Source of the DNA: Verrucomicrobiota bacterium | GTDB lineage: Bacteria > Verrucomicrobiota > Verrucomicrobiia > Verrucomicrobiales > Akkermansiaceae | Assembly (NCBI GenBank): GCA_008932955.1 | Contig: WBXE01000048.1 | Location: 1-13,091, forward strand | Direction: 5' to 3' | DNA: 13,091 nucleotides | Shown: piece after piece, positions 6,154 to 11,969 of the stretch | Position numbering within the stretch: the stretch's first letter is position 1 | Layout: the number at the start of each line of letters is the position of its first letter | Translations under genes and position numbers: made by a program | Notes under the pieces: model-generated | What the model was told of the DNA's origin: nothing | Database searches by the model: none | The model's input: only the letters and a program-made list of their open reading frames with translations

Positions 6154-6441
6154 CTCCTTAGCCTCAGGTGATTGCTTTATCCCTAATGCTTGAGGCGGCC
6201 CTGACGCCCCGGTGGCGGTGAGGTCAGCTTCTGCGGCAAGATACCCAACACCTCGCCGATTATTCTTTGCGGCGCATCCTCAGCCTGCATTCACGGCCAA
6301 GGCGCTGGCGTTCGCGCACCGGTCGTTGGGTCTAACGCTTGAACTCAAGCTGGCACCGGCGCGTCCGGCCTTCGCCTAGGGTCCGACCGAGACGCCCAAT
6401 ACTGTTGACTTGGCACACTTGGTGGTTTGAGCAGAGGCTCC
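6154..6441. other. Gene-free stretch
   Basis: I see no convincing gene, RNA gene or strong promoter in this stretch. Frames on both strands are arginine- and proline-rich shadows. It sits between repeats and is probably decayed DNA of the accessory zone. Confidence 0.5.
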
Positions 6442-6481
6442 GGGCAGGATGCCCGGGCCACGTGGCGCGGGCATCCTGCCC
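6442..6481. repeat. REP-like hairpin with a 14-bp perfect stem
   Basis: GGGCAGGATGCCCG (6442-6455) pairs perfectly with CGGGCATCCTGCCC (6468-6481). The 12-nt spacer contains its own palindrome GCCACGTGGC. The structure is like repetitive extragenic palindromes found many times in some genomes. It stands just before the methyltransferase remnant. Confidence 0.85.
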
Positions 6482-6497
6482 GCAGCCTGTAACAGCT

Positions 6498-6813
6498 AAG
6501 TTAGTAGGGAGCATCACCGCTGCTTATGACCAGCTCTTGCGCTACCGCAACGCCCTGGAAAACCCGCCGTTGTTAGTGGTTTGCGACCTTGACCGAATCA
6601 TCGTTCACACCAATTTCACCGGCACCGTTTCCGCGACCCACTGGCCAGCCGACCTGACAGACGAAGCCATCCTTGAAAACCTCTTGGCACTCAATCAGAT
6701 GGAGCGGCCCATGGATGAGTGCCAAAGACTCGCTTCATGGGCGCTGCTTCCGCACGACGACAGTAAGGTCGTCGCTCCCTACCATGCCGCAGCCGGGCAA
6801 GTTAGTCGGGAGC
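6498..6813. repeat. 15-bp direct repeats flanking the methyltransferase fragment
   Basis: AAGTTAGTAGGGAGC at 6498-6512 and AAGTTAGTCGGGAGC at 6799-6813 match at 14 of 15 positions and bracket the fragment. They could be the scar of a recombination or insertion event, or two members of a dispersed repeat. Confidence 0.7.
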
Positions 6814-6821
6814 GGGACCTT
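6513..6821 (+). pseudogene. Fragment of an MmeI-like (type IIL) DNA methyltransferase
   Basis: The frame contains ITAAYDQLLRYRNALENPP followed by LLVVCDLDRIIVHTNFTGTV. This is the N-terminal region of MmeI/PglX-like SAM-dependent DNA methyltransferases, where the pattern LENPPLLVVxDxDRxxxHTNFTGTV recurs. The intact enzymes are several hundred residues or more; only about 40 residues (6513-6632) are clearly homologous. The next part, DLTDEAILENLLALNQMERP, may come from another region of the same gene joined by a deletion, which I cannot prove. No proper start is present: the upstream frame reads through the 6442-6481 hairpin. The fragment is flanked by a near-perfect 15-bp direct repeat, consistent with excision or an inserted segment. 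Confidence 0.65.
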
Positions 6822-6943
6822 TGAGGCCGATTCCAACCGAGACAGGCGAAACTATATCCAAACCTCAAATAATGATGCGTTAAATCTGCGGAAAAGACCG
6901 ATAATCATTTGTAACACACTTAAGGCCAATAATTAATTATTTG

Positions 6944-6971
6944 TTGATTCGTTCAGATTACGATGCATAAT
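6944..6971 (+). promoter_or_regulatory. Predicted promoter of the HipA/YjjJ-like gene
   Basis: In an AT-rich stretch, TTGATT (6944-6949) and CATAAT (6966-6971) are separated by 16 bp. The predicted start point is near 6978, a few bases before the ATG at 6982. The mRNA would be leaderless, in keeping with the missing Shine-Dalgarno site. Confidence 0.5.
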
Positions 6972-6981
6972 TCCCTTCGGA

Positions 6982-8370
6982 ATGGCTCGCCTCCCACAGA
7001 TCACCCGTGAAACCCTTGCCCCACTCATTCGAGCACGCGGGCCGGTCTCGGCGACGGAACTCGCAGCGGTTTTGAGGGTGAATCGAACGACCATCGTGCG
7101 GGCGCTGGCGGACTTCGGCGATGAGTTGGTGACGATGGGGGCGACCCGCAGCACCCGTTACGCCCTCAGGCGGCAGGTTGGGAACGCGGGGAGCCGTTGG
7201 CCGATCTATGCCGTGGACGAGTCGGGTCGTGCACGGCTCTGGGCCGAGCTGGAGGCGCTTCATGAACGGCGCTGGCGCATCCGGTGGGCGGGAACGCCAG
7301 CACCGTGGGCAGAGCGATTTGCCAACCGGGAGGGACTTTGGGAAGGGTTCCCCTTTTTTCTCAGTGATGCCCGGCCACAAGGATTTCTCGGCCGGGCCAT
7401 CGCCATGCAGATTTCCCGCTCGCTCCAGGTCCCCGAAGATCCAAGACGGTGGAGCGACGATGACACCTTGGTCTACTTGCAGGCTGCAAGCGAGGATTTG
7501 CCCGGCTCCCATGTGGTGGGTGACGATTGCTTGCGTCGGGCCCTCGCGCGTGCGGCTTTTCCCGCGGCGGCGGATTTGATCGACGCGGACGAACGTGCAA
7601 CCCGCTATCCGGAAATGGCCCGGCTTGCCGCGAGCGTTCTGCCCGGCACCTCCGCCGGCGGCGAACAACCGAAATTCCTGACGACCGTGCGGAACGGTCC
7701 TGGAAATTTCCATCCGGTGCTGGTGAAGTTTTCTCCGCCCATGGATCAGGCCGCCGGTCAGCGCTGGGCGGATCTATTGCTGTGCGAGTTCCACGCGCAT
7801 GAGGTGCTGGCGAAAATCGGACTGGCTACGCCTGGAGCGCGCGTCATCGATGCGGCAGGCCGGAGGTTTTTGGAAGTTCCGCGCTTCGACCGGGTGGGCG
7901 CGGGCGGCAGGCGGGGCGTGGTTTCGCTGGAATCGCTCCATGCCGCCGCGGTTGACAGCGGTGCACGGCGCAACTGGCCGACGGCTGCGCTGGAACTCCA
8001 ACAGGAAGGGCTGGTCGATGCCGAAGCCGTCGCCACGGTCCGGCGCTTGCATGCATTCGGCGAACTCATCGGCAATACCGACATGCACTTCGGCAATCTC
8101 TCATTCTGGCTGGAGGAGACGCTGCCATTTCAGGTGGCTCCCGCCTACGACATGCTGCCAATGCTGTGGGCACCAGGCTTGCAGGGGGAAATCGCCGAAC
8201 CGACGTTCTCACCCGCACCGCCCTTACCCGCCGCACTAGCGCAGTGGCGGGATGCCATGGCTTGGGCGGCGGTGTTTTGGCAAAAAGTCGCGGCGGATGC
8301 GCGGCTCTCGGCGGACTTCTTGAATTTCGCAAATGCAGCACGGGGGACGCTGCGCAGGCTCAACGCCTGA
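6982..8370 (+). CDS. HipA-like serine/threonine kinase of the YjjJ type, with built-in helix-turn-helix
   Basis: The 462-aa protein has an N-terminal winged-helix-like DNA-binding segment (about 8-50, with VSATELAAVLRVNRTTIVRAL) joined to a HipA-type kinase, the layout of E. coli YjjJ (also about 440 aa). Kinase features are the phosphate-binding loop SAGGEQPKF (224-232), the ATP lysine in LVKF (K249), and the catalytic GNTDMHFGN (D367, N372). The metal-binding aspartate lies in APAYDML (D390). Spacings D367-N372 and D367-D390 equal those of E. coli HipA (D309, N314, D332). All key residues are present, so the kinase should be active. HipA kinases phosphorylate translation factors and cause growth arrest; the target of YjjJ types is unclear. 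No separate hipB lies next to it; the fused DNA-binding domain may serve for regulation. Confidence 0.88.
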   Translation: MARLPQITRETLAPLIRARGPVSATELAAVLRVNRTTIVRALADFGDELVTMGATRSTRYALRRQVGNAGSRWPIYAVDESGRARLWAELEALHERRWRIRWAGTPAPWAERFANREGLWEGFPFFLSDARPQGFLGRAIAMQISRSLQVPEDPRRWSDDDTLVYLQAASEDLPGSHVVGDDCLRRALARAAFPAAADLIDADERATRYPEMARLAASVLPGTSAGGEQPKFLTTVRNGPGNFHPVLVKFSPPMDQAAGQRWADLLLCEFHAHEVLAKIGLATPGARVIDAAGRRFLEVPRFDRVGAGGRRGVVSLESLHAAAVDSGARRNWPTAALELQQEGLVDAEAVATVRRLHAFGELIGNTDMHFGNLSFWLEETLPFQVAPAYDMLPMLWAPGLQGEIAEPTFSPAPPLPAALAQWRDAMAWAAVFWQKVAADARLSADFLNFANAARGTLRRLNA

Positions 8371-8381
8371 AATCCTTGATT

Positions 8382-8570
8382 TCATGGCCCTCTGCCCTCT
8401 TGTTGCCAGAGCGCGAGCGAGCCGTGTCGGTTGACAGGTTGCTTGAGAGTCTGTCGCGCAAGTCATCGGAGCTGGAAGCCGCGTGGATTCGGGAGGCTGA
8501 CCGTCGCCTTGAGGCCGGAATTCAACGAAACGCAGAGGAACTGAGGTCACGGAGGGAGACGCTGAGATGA
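8382..8570 (+). pseudogene. Remnant of an addiction-module antitoxin (PF09720-like)
   Basis: The frame reads LPERERAVSVDRLLESL, then SSELEAAWIREADRRLEAG. This is the core of the 'putative addiction module component' family (ALxLPxxERxxLxxxLLESL, then AWxxExxRRxxxxxxG). The N-terminal helix and start codon are missing: upstream the frame runs into the end of the YjjJ-like gene. The C-terminus changes into an unrelated repeat (8529-8566) that reads RNAEELRSRRETLR. No toxin gene follows. I read it as a broken antitoxin whose partner was lost, with a repeat replacing its 3' end. Confidence 0.55.
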
Positions 8571-8747
8571 TTGATGGAGCCGGAGCGTCAGGGTCCGGGA
8601 CAGCATTTGAGATATAGCAATCACCCACATACCGTGTTGCCAAAAATTCGGAATTTCTTAATTCTGCAAAACTTTGCGTCTTTGCGCCTTTGCGCGAGAA
8701 AACTCTTAACCGGGATGAATGGTAAATTCGTGGATTCTTGATCCATT

Positions 8748-8792
8748 GAGTGCGGTGGCTCGCCACCGCCTAGCCAAGCCAGCTTGCTGGCG
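8748..8792 (+). repeat. 45-bp direct repeat, copy 1 (with copy 2 at 8923-8967)
   Basis: The unit starts GAGTGCGGTGGCTCGCC and ends CAGCTTGCTGGCG. The two copies differ only by CCTAGCC against CCTGGCC (44 of 45 bases). Each contains internal palindromes such as GGTGGC/GCCACC and CCAGC/GCTGG, so each can fold. High identity suggests recent duplication or ongoing conversion. Confidence 0.9.
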
Positions 8793-8843
8793 TGTGTGCA
8801 TTGTTTGCATCACAGCGGCACTTCATGCACGGCTCCGCGCCAC

Positions 8844-8886
8844 GGCGGGCAAGCCCGCCCCTCCCAGGGCGGGGGCAAGCCCCCGC
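8844..8886. repeat. Two adjacent short-loop hairpins
   Basis: GGCGGGC-AA-GCCCGCC (8844-8859) and GCGGGGGC-AA-GCCCCCGC (8869-8886) are perfect stems with the same two-base AA spacer between the 45-bp repeats. The shared GGGCAAGCCC core marks them as one dispersed palindrome type. Confidence 0.8.
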
Positions 8887-8922
8887 ACTCCGCGCGGCTG
8901 CTTGCTGGCGCCTGTCCGTCAG

Positions 8923-8967
8923 GAGTGCGGTGGCTCGCCACCGCCTGGCCAAGCCAGCTTGCTGGCG
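8923..8967 (+). repeat. 45-bp direct repeat, copy 2
   Basis: Second copy of the unit at 8748-8792, 175 bp downstream, differing at a single base. It is followed by other GC-rich palindromes. Confidence 0.9.
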
Positions 8968-8984
8968 AGTGGGCATCACGGAGT

Positions 8985-9005
8985 GGGGGCGTCTTGCCCC
9001 CTTTT
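8985..9005 (+). terminator. Terminator-like hairpin with short T-run
   Basis: GGGGGC (8985-8990) and GCCCCC (8996-9001) enclose a 5-nt loop and are followed by TTTT. It fits a weak plus-strand intrinsic terminator, but no active gene lies just upstream and it belongs to a cluster of GC-rich palindromes, so the role is doubtful. Confidence 0.3.
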
Positions 9006-9279
9006 GTCCATGGGACGCGCAAGGGCAGGTCGCCAGGCGGCGGTCCTTGCTCACCCCATGGGCCATGGCGGCCGGAGGCCACCTCTCCTTGAGGCAGCGC
9101 AAGAAACTCAGCGATATCCTCTGCTAGCTCCGCGCCTCCGCGTTTCGATGACTTTGTGATCGTCTGAACGTCAAAATATGCCAAATCATTTTCCACCGAG
9201 TTTGGGAACTGCGAATTTGTGAAAGCCGCGCGTTCCACGGGAGCGGCCCGAATCACCCGAGGCTCAGAGGCAAGCGCGG

Positions 9280-9504
9280 CCCCCAGGCAGGCATGCGCGT
9301 CAAGCTAAGGCGAATCGAGTCGAAAAACCACCGAGTTCCAGTGGATTGTGGTAAAGAAACCACTGAAACACTGATTTACACTGATGGCACTGAGAAGAGA
9401 TTGATAAATATTTCAGTGCTTTCAGTGGTAATCAGTGCCTCAGTGGTAAAATTCGTCACGAACCATCTCCAAAATTCCTTAGCTTGACGCGCCCCCCAGG
9501 CAGG
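9280..9504. repeat. 12-bp direct repeats flanking element copy C
   Basis: CCCCCAGGCAGG occurs at 9280-9291 and again at 9493-9504, exactly outside the element. Position and identity fit a target-site duplication made on insertion, although 12 bp is long for most small elements. Confidence 0.65.
9292..9492 (+). mobile_element. MITE-like inverted-repeat element, copy C (best preserved)
   Basis: The ends GCGCGTCAAGCTAAGG (9295-9310) and CCTTAGCTTGACGCGC (9477-9492) form a perfect 16-bp terminal inverted repeat. The interior is a long imperfect palindrome of ACCACTGA/CACTGATT units on the left and TCAGTGGT/AATCAGTG on the right. The element is flanked by CCCCCAGGCAGG on both sides (9280-9291 and 9493-9504), which looks like a 12-bp target duplication. 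It matches copies A (same orientation) and B (inverted). A frame of 64 codons is open across it (9293-9487). No transposase is encoded. Confidence 0.82.
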
Positions 9505-9615
9505 GCGCGCTCAGGCCTCGTGGGTGCTGCCGGCAGCGGATGGGGATTTGTCGGATTGCGGCAGCGTGGAGTGGGGGAAGAACGCGCACAAAAGAAGAAG
9601 CCGTTGCGTGAGGTT

Positions 9616-9795
9616 TTAGCTCCACAGCTTCACCTCAACCACTACGTTTTCGCCCGGCGGCAGGGCTCGGCGTTCTGCATCACACGGCGGCAAGTGGAGC
9701 ATCCCCTTGACTGCGGAGTACTTGGAATAAACCCACCGGGTCAATTTGCTAGAACGGGCATCTTCCGGTTCGTCGCGGCAAATTTGCCATGTGCC
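9616..9795 (-). pseudogene. Possible 3' remnant of an unknown gene, minus strand
   Basis: A 59-codon frame without a start runs from a TGA at 9796-9798 to a TAA at 9616-9618. It reads GTWQICRDEPEDARSSKLTR, then WVYSKYSAVKG, and ends PPGENVVVEVKLWS. The varied composition and strand-like ending VVVEVKLWS look like the C-terminus of a real protein, unlike the frames around it. I do not recognise the family. It may be the leftover of a gene that once followed the ATPase on the same strand. The rest of 9505-9926 holds nothing I can support. Confidence 0.3.
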
Positions 9796-9926
9796 TCACG
9801 CTTGCGGCAGCGGCGTGGATTTCTGGAATTCGTGGACGTCGCGTGCTCGCAAGCAGAGCTCATGACCGAAGGCCGGGACCAGCCCAACTGCGCTGCCAGT
9901 TACATGAGGCGGGGGGGCGCTGGCGA

Positions 9927-11117
9927 TTAAAGTTCTTTGAGGAGCGGGGACAGGCCCTGCCATGGGAGGACGGTGACGTTTTCGCGGTGTTGGGCGGTGT
10001 CGCCGCCATAGACCAGCCAGGAGCGGGAGGTTTTGCCGGGCTGGAGTTTTGGCCGCCAGAAGTCGAGGCCCTTGAAGGCATCGGATGGAACGGTCTGGCC
10101 GGATTTCGCCTCAATGGCGTGAAGGACGTTGCCGTTTTCGACGATGGCGTCGATTTCATGGCCTTCCTTGTCGCGGAGGAAGCCGATGGAGGGCACGCGG
10201 CCGGCATGAGCTGCAGCTTTGGCGAGTTCGGTCATCAGCCAGTTTTCGAAGATGGCACCGCGCAGCGGGTGGCTGCGCAGGTGCTCGGCGCTGTGGATGC
10301 CGATGAGCCAGGCGGCAAGGCCGGGGTCGGTGAAATAGATCTTGGGAGCCTTGATGAGGCGCTTGGAGACGTTGGTGAAGTGGGGACGGGCGAGAAAGAC
10401 GAGGAAGCCTGCCTGGAGCACCGACAGCCACGCCTCGGCGGTGGCGCGGCTGATGCCGGTATCCGAGGCGAGCGAGGAGAGGTTTACCAGTTGGCCGATG
10501 CGGCCTGCACACAATTGGAGAAAGCGCTGGAAGCTGGACAGATCCTGGACATTGATCGACATGCGGACATCGCGCTCCAGATAGGTGGCGACGTAGCTCT
10601 GGAGCCAGGCGTCCGGGTTCACTGGGCGGTCGTGGATCGGCGGGAAGAGCCCGGCGTGGAGCAAGGTGTCGAGCGCGGCAGGGGCGCGGTGCGCGTCCTG
10701 AAGCTCGGACAGGGAAAATGGCCAGAGGCTGAGCAATGACACGCGGCCCGCCAGCGATTGGGTGATGGCCTCGATCATGCCGAACTGCTGCGAACCGGTC
10801 AGAATGAAGCGCCCCATGCGGCGGTCTGAGTCCAGGATGCCCTGCAAGTAGGAAAAGAGCGGCGGGCAGCGCTGGATTTCGTCGAGCACCGCGCCATCCG
10901 GGAATTGGGACAGGAAGCCACGGGGGTCCTCGTCGGCATAGCGGCGGACGTCCGGGTTTTCCAAGCTGGCATAGGGACGGTCCCCGCCAAGCTCACGGGC
11001 CAATGTCGTTTTTCCCGATTGCCGCGGGCCGGTGATAGCGATAGCCGGAAATCCCCGCATATTGCGCAGGGCAACCGTTTTCAAATGGCGTGGAATGGTC
11101 TGCGGAGTCATATTCAT
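9927..11117 (-). CDS. AAA ATPase with C-terminal DUF4143 domain
   Basis: The 396-aa protein joins an AAA_14-type ATPase to a DUF4143 domain, a widespread pairing whose cellular role is not settled. Residues 30-38 are the Walker A loop GPRQSGKTT, 76-82 the Walker B strand AVLDEIQ, and 104-110 a sensor-like FILTGSQ. A middle winged-helix-like part includes LSSLASDTGISRATAEAWL (213-231). The C-terminal part has GAIFENWLMTEL, GHEIDAIVE (319-327) and AIEAKSG (334-340), which resemble the E-D-ExK pattern of the PD-(D/E)XK nuclease fold often noted for DUF4143. Length is typical and no damage is seen. It stands alone on the minus strand between repeats and a toxin-antitoxin remnant, which suggests horizontal spread. 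A second ATG lies six bases inside. Confidence 0.9.
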   Translation of the reverse strand: MNMTPQTIPRHLKTVALRNMRGFPAIAITGPRQSGKTTLARELGGDRPYASLENPDVRRYADEDPRGFLSQFPDGAVLDEIQRCPPLFSYLQGILDSDRRMGRFILTGSQQFGMIEAITQSLAGRVSLLSLWPFSLSELQDAHRAPAALDTLLHAGLFPPIHDRPVNPDAWLQSYVATYLERDVRMSINVQDLSSFQRFLQLCAGRIGQLVNLSSLASDTGISRATAEAWLSVLQAGFLVFLARPHFTNVSKRLIKAPKIYFTDPGLAAWLIGIHSAEHLRSHPLRGAIFENWLMTELAKAAAHAGRVPSIGFLRDKEGHEIDAIVENGNVLHAIEAKSGQTVPSDAFKGLDFWRPKLQPGKTSRSWLVYGGDTAQHRENVTVLPWQGLSPLLKEL

Positions 11118-11123
11118 GGCTGA

Positions 11124-11151
11124 TTTTTAAATCGATTTAGCAATTAGTCAA
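11124..11151 (-). promoter_or_regulatory. Predicted promoter of the ATPase gene, with an internal 12-bp palindrome
   Basis: On the minus strand TTGACT (11151-11146) and TAAAAA (11129-11124) are separated by 16 bp, in an AT-rich island. The start point would fall next to the ATG at 11117, so the mRNA would be leaderless. The spacer contains the perfect palindrome TAAATCGATTTA (11128-11139), a good candidate for a repressor site. The -10 box is a weak match. Confidence 0.4.
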
Positions 11152-11241
11152 GAATATTGGGTTACAGGCGGAAAACAGGAGCGCGATACATGGGCCAAAG
11201 TTGCAGTTGCAGCGGTAGATTTCACCTAGTACTGCGCCCCC

Positions 11242-11457
11242 TTGATTCAGCTTGCCGACATTCAGAAACAGACCAAGGATCTTTCCGAGGAATATCGGAA
11301 GGGATTGGTGGCGTATTTACTCCACGGCCTGTCTGGCTTGCCGTCAGGTCCAGATGATGAGGAAGTAGGGAGGCGGGAAGTGGAGATGGACTCAGGATCA
11401 GTCACCCCAATCAGCCACGCCGAATTTCTGTCTCAAGTTGGCCGCCGCAATCGATGA
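11242..11457 (+). CDS. Addiction-module antitoxin, 71 aa (partner of a truncated RelE/ParE-type toxin)
   Basis: The protein starts (TTG) IQLADIQKQTKDLSEEYRKG, followed by LVAYLLHGLSGLPSGPDDEE, VGRREVEMDSG and PISHAEFLSQVGR. The pattern ...LAAYLLH...RRxxExDSGxxxPIxHxEFLxxVGR recurs in small antitoxins paired with RelE/ParE-type toxins. I recognise the type from memory and cannot name a Pfam family with certainty. Its last codons overlap the toxin start by the sequence ATGA, the usual coupling in such operons. A stop at 11227-11229 leaves the TTG at 11242 as the only reasonable start. It may still bind related toxins even though its own is broken. Confidence 0.65.
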   Translation: MIQLADIQKQTKDLSEEYRKGLVAYLLHGLSGLPSGPDDEEVGRREVEMDSGSVTPISHAEFLSQVGRRNR

Positions 11458-11528
11458 GAGCGGTTGTTTACCACCCGAAGGTGGCAGCGGAGGTCCGGGC
11501 ATTCGTCGATCATTGCGATGCGATCTGA
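11454..11528 (+). pseudogene. Truncated RelE/ParE-type toxin
   Basis: From the ATG overlapping the antitoxin stop, 24 codons read MRAVVYHPKVAAEVRAFVDH, then CDAI and a TGA. The N-terminal strand-helix VVYHPKVAAEVR is typical of RelE/ParE-fold toxins, which are about 90-100 aa. None of the later conserved parts appears in any frame of the following 300 bp, so the remainder has been deleted or replaced. The fragment is too short for activity. Confidence 0.65.
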
Positions 11529-11936
11529 TCGGATCACGGCAGTTAGGCACGACAGACAGGAGCCTGGCTACGGATCAGCGCGACGATAAGACAGCTAACA
11601 AGGGGGGCGGTGGGAACCCGGGCGCGGATGCCATGAGCGTGCCCCGCCTGCGCATGTTCGCCGCGCACAATCCCCCCGGAAAAATCCTGCTTGGCTCAGC
11701 GCCCCTTTGCGACCTTTGCGCGTTCGGCGAGCTCAGCCGAACCGGCTTTGCGGTGGGCTTTCGGCCGTTTCTCGACTTGCCACCCGCGCTTTTCCCGAAA
11801 AAACCCGTTCTTTGGCCTTGCCATTGGTCCACCGACAGCTAGTTTCGGCGTCCGTTTTTCTTTCTTCTGGCAGGCGGTTGGAGCCCCGGTGCCTTGTCAG
11901 AAGCCATTTTCCCGGGGCAATATCGGCAAGAAAACG
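11529..11936. other. Gene-free stretch before rpsA
   Basis: No gene is supported here. The stretch includes a CTTTGCGACCTTTGCGCG tract (11704-11721) related to the tract at 8672-8696. Next to it is a hairpin, GTTCGGC/GCCGAAC (11722-11728 and 11736-11742), with a GAGCTC centre. Open frames on both strands are proline/arginine-rich and overlap these repeats. Confidence 0.5.
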
Positions 11937-11969
11937 AACCACCAACACAACCCCAAACCAAACAACAAC
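11884..11969 (+). promoter_or_regulatory. rpsA leader: possible hairpin and an A/C-only stretch before the start
   Basis: CCCCGG (11884-11889) and CCGGGG (11912-11917) could pair. A weak promoter candidate overlaps: TTGTCA (11894-11899) and CAATAT (11918-11923), 18 bp apart. From 11937 to 11969, 33 bases contain only A and C, directly before the ATG; there is no Shine-Dalgarno sequence. Such an unstructured leader fits initiation that does not need 16S pairing. Confidence 0.4.

Larger units (their letters stand above)
8529..9144. repeat. Repeat cluster bounded by inverted, related 38-bp sequences
   Basis: The complement of 8529-8566 and the direct strand of 9107-9144 both start CTCAGCG and end GCGTT, and match at about 26 of 38 positions. 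Between them lie a CTTTGCG tandem tract (8672-8696), two 45-bp direct repeats and several hairpins. Open frames here are arginine/proline/glycine-rich on both strands and I call none of them genes. The stretch is a repeat-rich gap of about 700 bp between the YjjJ-like gene and element copy C. Confidence 0.55.

Noticed and set aside
6958..7713. 251-codon minus-strand frame opposite the YjjJ-like gene
   Set aside because: It is antisense to the HipA-type kinase, whose motifs are convincing; the opposite peptide has no recognisable pattern.
8529..9144. CRISPR array
   Set aside because: The repeats are few, unevenly spaced, of different types and without unique spacers of constant length; there are no cas genes.
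8719..9256. Long frames on both strands (up to about 148 codons)
   Set aside because: They run through GC-rich direct repeats and hairpins and are Ala/Arg/Pro/Gly-rich in every frame.
9789..10739. 316-codon plus-strand frame opposite the ATPase
   Set aside because: It is antisense to a gene with clear Walker motifs and a DUF4143 domain; its Gly/Glu/Ala-rich composition is that of a shadow of GC-rich coding DNA.
11438..11842. 134-codon plus-strand frame after the antitoxin
   Set aside because: It overlaps the antitoxin end and toxin start in another frame and then crosses repeat tracts; no protein family is suggested.
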